Shown here one piece after another: positions 6,424 through 8,821 of a stretch of DNA of 8,821 nucleotides. Numbering within the stretch: the first letter of the stretch is position 1; each line of letters starts with the position of its first letter. Location of the stretch: assembly GCA_947497635.1 (NCBI GenBank), contig CANMHZ010000039.1, forward strand, positions 1 to 8,821, read 5' to 3'. This DNA is from Helicobacteraceae bacterium (GTDB lineage Bacteria > Campylobacterota > Campylobacteria > Campylobacterales > Sulfurimonadaceae). The notes beneath the pieces were generated by a model, which ran no database searches, had not been told where the DNA came from, and worked only from the letters and a program-made list of their open reading frames with translations. Made by a program: the position numbers and the translations under genes.

Positions 6424-7466
6424 CACTGAAAAGAGTTATTGTCTTCAAATCGTTCCTTTGCTAAGCTCATAATACTCTCTATCGAATCAATCGCATGACA
6501 CGATGGGCAACGGTGAAAAGCAAAGAAAGAGGGTTGATGACACTCTTTGCATACATATTCAAATTGTAAGGTCGCTTTGGAATTGCCACACGATTTTAAG
6601 GTAATCAGGGTGTCAAGTTCAAAAATACTGCTTGAATGTGAAAGATCACAAACGCCTTTGGCACTAAAGAGCTCTCGTAAAAATCCGTTGCGTGCAATTA
6701 TATCGAAATCGAGATGATTGGACGGTATGCGCCATAAAATATCCGCAACTCTATGGGAAAGGGAAGGGTCGAAGTGGCTCCATGCTAAAGCAGGACGGTG
6801 AGTAAAGAGATATTCAAAGACCAAATAGCCAAGATGAGCATGGCTAACATAGAGATTAACTAAAAAGGTAGCTGTTTCATCAACGGATATTTTGGGATTG
6901 GCGATTATTTGCCGTGCTTCCAAATAAAGTTTTTCACATCCTGCAGTGCCTTGAAGTTCGGTGAGGGATTCCATAACTTCTAGGGCATTGCCAAACTGTT
7001 GGAGCTGTTCGTAGATGAGAATTAAATGATGAAGAGCTTGCGGTGTTCTAGGGTGATTTTGGAGCACTTGCAAAAAGCTTTGACGAGCACGCTCTAAAAA
7101 ACCCGCTTTAAAATAGGCGCGCCCGAGTTTAAGAAGTACCTCTTTTTGGACAATTTTATCATTTTTGTTACTCAAAAGTGCGAGATAAATTTCAATACTT
7201 TTTTCAAAGTTCCCTTGATGCTCAAATCCATGGGCAAGAAGGAGCCACGTTTCATTGGTAATGATGTTTCCATGTATTTGAGAAGCAATAGTTGTTTCAT
7301 CATACGTTGTATCGAAATTTTCTAAAAAATTTTCTAGCTCTTTGTGTTCATTGGCGCTTTTTCGTCGTCCCCACCAATAGCTAATAAAGGAGAGGAGAAA
7401 GAGAAGGAGAAAAAAAACGATGATTCCAAAAAGAGGATCGCGGTATTCAATATAAAAAGTATCCAT
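6423..7466 (-). CDS. LapB/YciM-like membrane-anchored TPR protein with C-terminal zinc ribbon
   Basis: 347 residues from ATG 7466; an alternative TTG lies one codon upstream. Seen: a single N-terminal transmembrane segment (about 12-32, ending in WWGRRK, so the body is probably cytoplasmic), tetratricopeptide-like helices (about 72-170, for example WLLLAHGFEHQGNFEKSIEI), further helical repeats to about 270, and a C-terminal rubredoxin-like knuckle with CKEC (306-309) and CPSC (320-323). This order of TM, TPRs and CxxC/CxxC is that of LapB (YciM), which in Escherichia coli promotes FtsH-dependent LpxC turnover and so tunes lipopolysaccharide synthesis; the tail resembles the LapB ending around its CPSC motif. 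Whether the role is conserved here is inference. The ATG shares one base with the recJ stop (TGATG), and AAGG lies 8 bases upstream, so coupling is likely. Confidence 0.8.
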   Translation of the reverse strand: MDTFYIEYRDPLFGIIVFFLLLFLLSFISYWWGRRKSANEHKELENFLENFDTTYDETTIASQIHGNIITNETWLLLAHGFEHQGNFEKSIEIYLALLSNKNDKIVQKEVLLKLGRAYFKAGFLERARQSFLQVLQNHPRTPQALHHLILIYEQLQQFGNALEVMESLTELQGTAGCEKLYLEARQIIANPKISVDETATFLVNLYVSHAHLGYLVFEYLFTHRPALAWSHFDPSLSHRVADILWRIPSNHLDFDIIARNGFLRELFSAKGVCDLSHSSSIFELDTLITLKSCGNSKATLQFEYVCKECHQPSFFAFHRCPSCHAIDSIESIMSLAKERFEDNNSFQ

Positions 7467-8821
7467 CAAAAGAACCTTTCTACCATCAGCTGCATAGAAG
7501 TTTTTCCATTGAATTCATTTTTATTAACGGTATAACTACAACTCATTATCCGATCTTTTGGGGATTCTACTATGCGTCTAAAGGCAATTAGCTCCACGCT
7601 TTGAGGATGAAGGGGATTAGGGCGAAGTTCAAGACGGCTATGCGATTTGTCACTTCCGAAGAGTTTGATATTGACGACATGAGCATCGCGCAGTAAAAAC
7701 CGTGGACGAGGGTTCCCCTCACCATAAGGCTCATATTTCTCTAATAGCTCTAGTAATGGATAGACAATTGCATTGGGAGCCAATTCACCGACTACCTCAT
7801 CTTGAGGGATAAAATCATCAGGATGGACAGAGGTGCTTGCAGTGTTAATCCCCTCACGAAAGGCATTTACGTTTTCAATGCTCATTGCCATCCCTGCCGC
7901 CATTTTGTGTCCGCCAAATTTCCCTAATAAATGCTCTTGCGATTTGATCAAACTAAAAAGGTCAACGTTTCCGATACTGCGACCAGAACCTTTGGCGATA
8001 CCGTTATGGATACTCAAAACAATGGCAGGTTTTTGAAAATGGTTGACAAGGCGTGAAGCGACGATTCCCACTACGCCCTCATTCCACCCCTCACCAGCTA
8101 CGACGATAATCGCATCTTCTGGGTTCACTTCTTGCATGGCAACTTCTGTGGTGAGAGCTTCAATCTCTTTGCGTAGGGCATTAAGAGAGGTGAGAATTTC
8201 AAACTGTTTATAGGCACTTTGGGTGGTATCGGCGTTTAGAAAATCCAATGCGATAGAAGCGTCTTCAAGTCGTCCAGCCGAGTTAATACGCGGAGCAATT
8301 TGAAAACCAATATCCTCAGAGGAGATACGAGTTTTGTTAAGAATATCACGGATAATGACAAAAGCAGGAATATCTGACGTACTCATCATTGCTAATCCTG
8401 CTTTTACCAGTGCACGGTTAGCTCCTACGAGCGGCATCACATCGGCGATAATAGCAAGAGCCAAAAAAGGGAAAAATTGACGCATATCAAGGGTAACATT
8501 CAGTTCACTTTTAAGCAGTCCCATAAGAAGCCATGCCACTTGCGCCCCACAAATCTCTTTATGAGGATAAGGGCAATCGTGTTGTTTTGGGTTCACAATG
8601 GCATAAGCATCGGGGAAAATATTTCCTACGGTATGGTGATCGGTGATGATAAGATCTATCCCTCTGTCTTTGCACACCTGCGCCGCTTCAATAGCACTGA
8701 TACCATTATCAACGGTAAAAACAACATGCGCATCGATCCGTTCCAAAACTCCTTTGGATACCCCATATCCATCGGTAAATCGGTTGGGAATAGTTGCTTG
8801 AAGGGGATAATCGATTAAGCG
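7466..8821 (-). CDS. recJ: Single-stranded-DNA-specific exonuclease RecJ (5' end outside window)
   Basis: 451 C-terminal residues; the frame stays open to the window edge, so the N-terminus (with the DxD metal motif) is cut off. RecJ degrades ssDNA 5' to 3' in recombination and repair, using Mn/Mg. Visible DHH-family motifs by window residue: IPNRFTDGYG (11-20), TVDNG (36-40), TDHH (60-63), ALAIIADVMPL (121-131), APRINSAGR (176-184), GWNEGVVGIVASR (245-257), GSGRS (278-282), the DHHA1 motif GGHKMAAG (303-310) and PYGEGNPRP (365-373) leading into the C-terminal OB-like region. An internal TTG at 8746 is not the start, because conserved RecJ sequence continues upstream of it. It is first in the visible cluster and overlaps the TPR gene by one base. 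Confidence 0.97.
   Translation of the reverse strand, partial: RLIDYPLQATIPNRFTDGYGVSKGVLERIDAHVVFTVDNGISAIEAAQVCKDRGIDLIITDHHTVGNIFPDAYAIVNPKQHDCPYPHKEICGAQVAWLLMGLLKSELNVTLDMRQFFPFLALAIIADVMPLVGANRALVKAGLAMMSTSDIPAFVIIRDILNKTRISSEDIGFQIAPRINSAGRLEDASIALDFLNADTTQSAYKQFEILTSLNALRKEIEALTTEVAMQEVNPEDAIIVVAGEGWNEGVVGIVASRLVNHFQKPAIVLSIHNGIAKGSGRSIGNVDLFSLIKSQEHLLGKFGGHKMAAGMAMSIENVNAFREGINTASTSVHPDDFIPQDEVVGELAPNAIVYPLLELLEKYEPYGEGNPRPRFLLRDAHVVNIKLFGSDKSHSRLELRPNPLHPQSVELIAFRRIVESPKDRIMSCSYTVNKNEFNGKTSMQLMVERFF

Noticed and set aside
8477..8818. Plus-strand 113-codon open frame opposite recJ
   Set aside because: It is antisense to well-conserved RecJ motifs (TDHH, TVDNG) and shows no recognisable protein features.

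Overview
The window looks like a chromosomal segment of a Campylobacterota (epsilonproteobacterial) species, probably a free-living Sulfurimonas/Sulfuricurvum-type organism. This is inferred from the AT-rich coding style, the protein flavour of RecJ, RNase III and chorismate synthase, and the rnc-aroC order next to rnhA that I recall from Campylobacter relatives. No database search was possible.

Left part (1-3541, + strand): the 3' portion of a very large, repetitive, probably surface-exposed or secreted protein whose start lies before the window. In order it carries cadherin-like domains with a 606-bp tandem duplication, a tandem-95-like beta domain, six delta-60 propeller-type repeats, two further beta-sandwich regions and a C-terminal PPC-type domain.

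Middle (3542-4256): about 700 bp without an intact gene. It holds the relic of a serine recombinase (first 21 residues, then frame breaks) and otherwise only degenerate open stretches. This separates the accessory adhesin from the core genome.

Then two tRNA genes on the - strand: initiator tRNA-fMet(CAT) at 4257-4333 and tRNA-Gln(TTG) at 4424-4498. Each has its own recognisable sigma-70-type promoter with a 17-bp spacer.

Right part (4564-8821, all - strand) is a tight housekeeping cluster, transcribed in the order recJ (5' end outside the window), a LapB/YciM-like membrane TPR protein with a zinc-ribbon tail, a remnant of rnhA, rnc and aroC. recJ/TPR overlap by one base (TGATG) and rnc/aroC by four (ATGA), so translation is probably coupled. 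The rnhA relic keeps only the C-terminal histidine/aspartate motif of RNase HI and fills the only sizeable gap in the cluster.

I see no CRISPR array, phage module or complete new system. The most unusual items are the RNase HI relic inside the operon, the LapB-like protein beside DNA/RNA metabolism genes, the homogenised modular adhesin and the recombinase relic beside the tRNAs.
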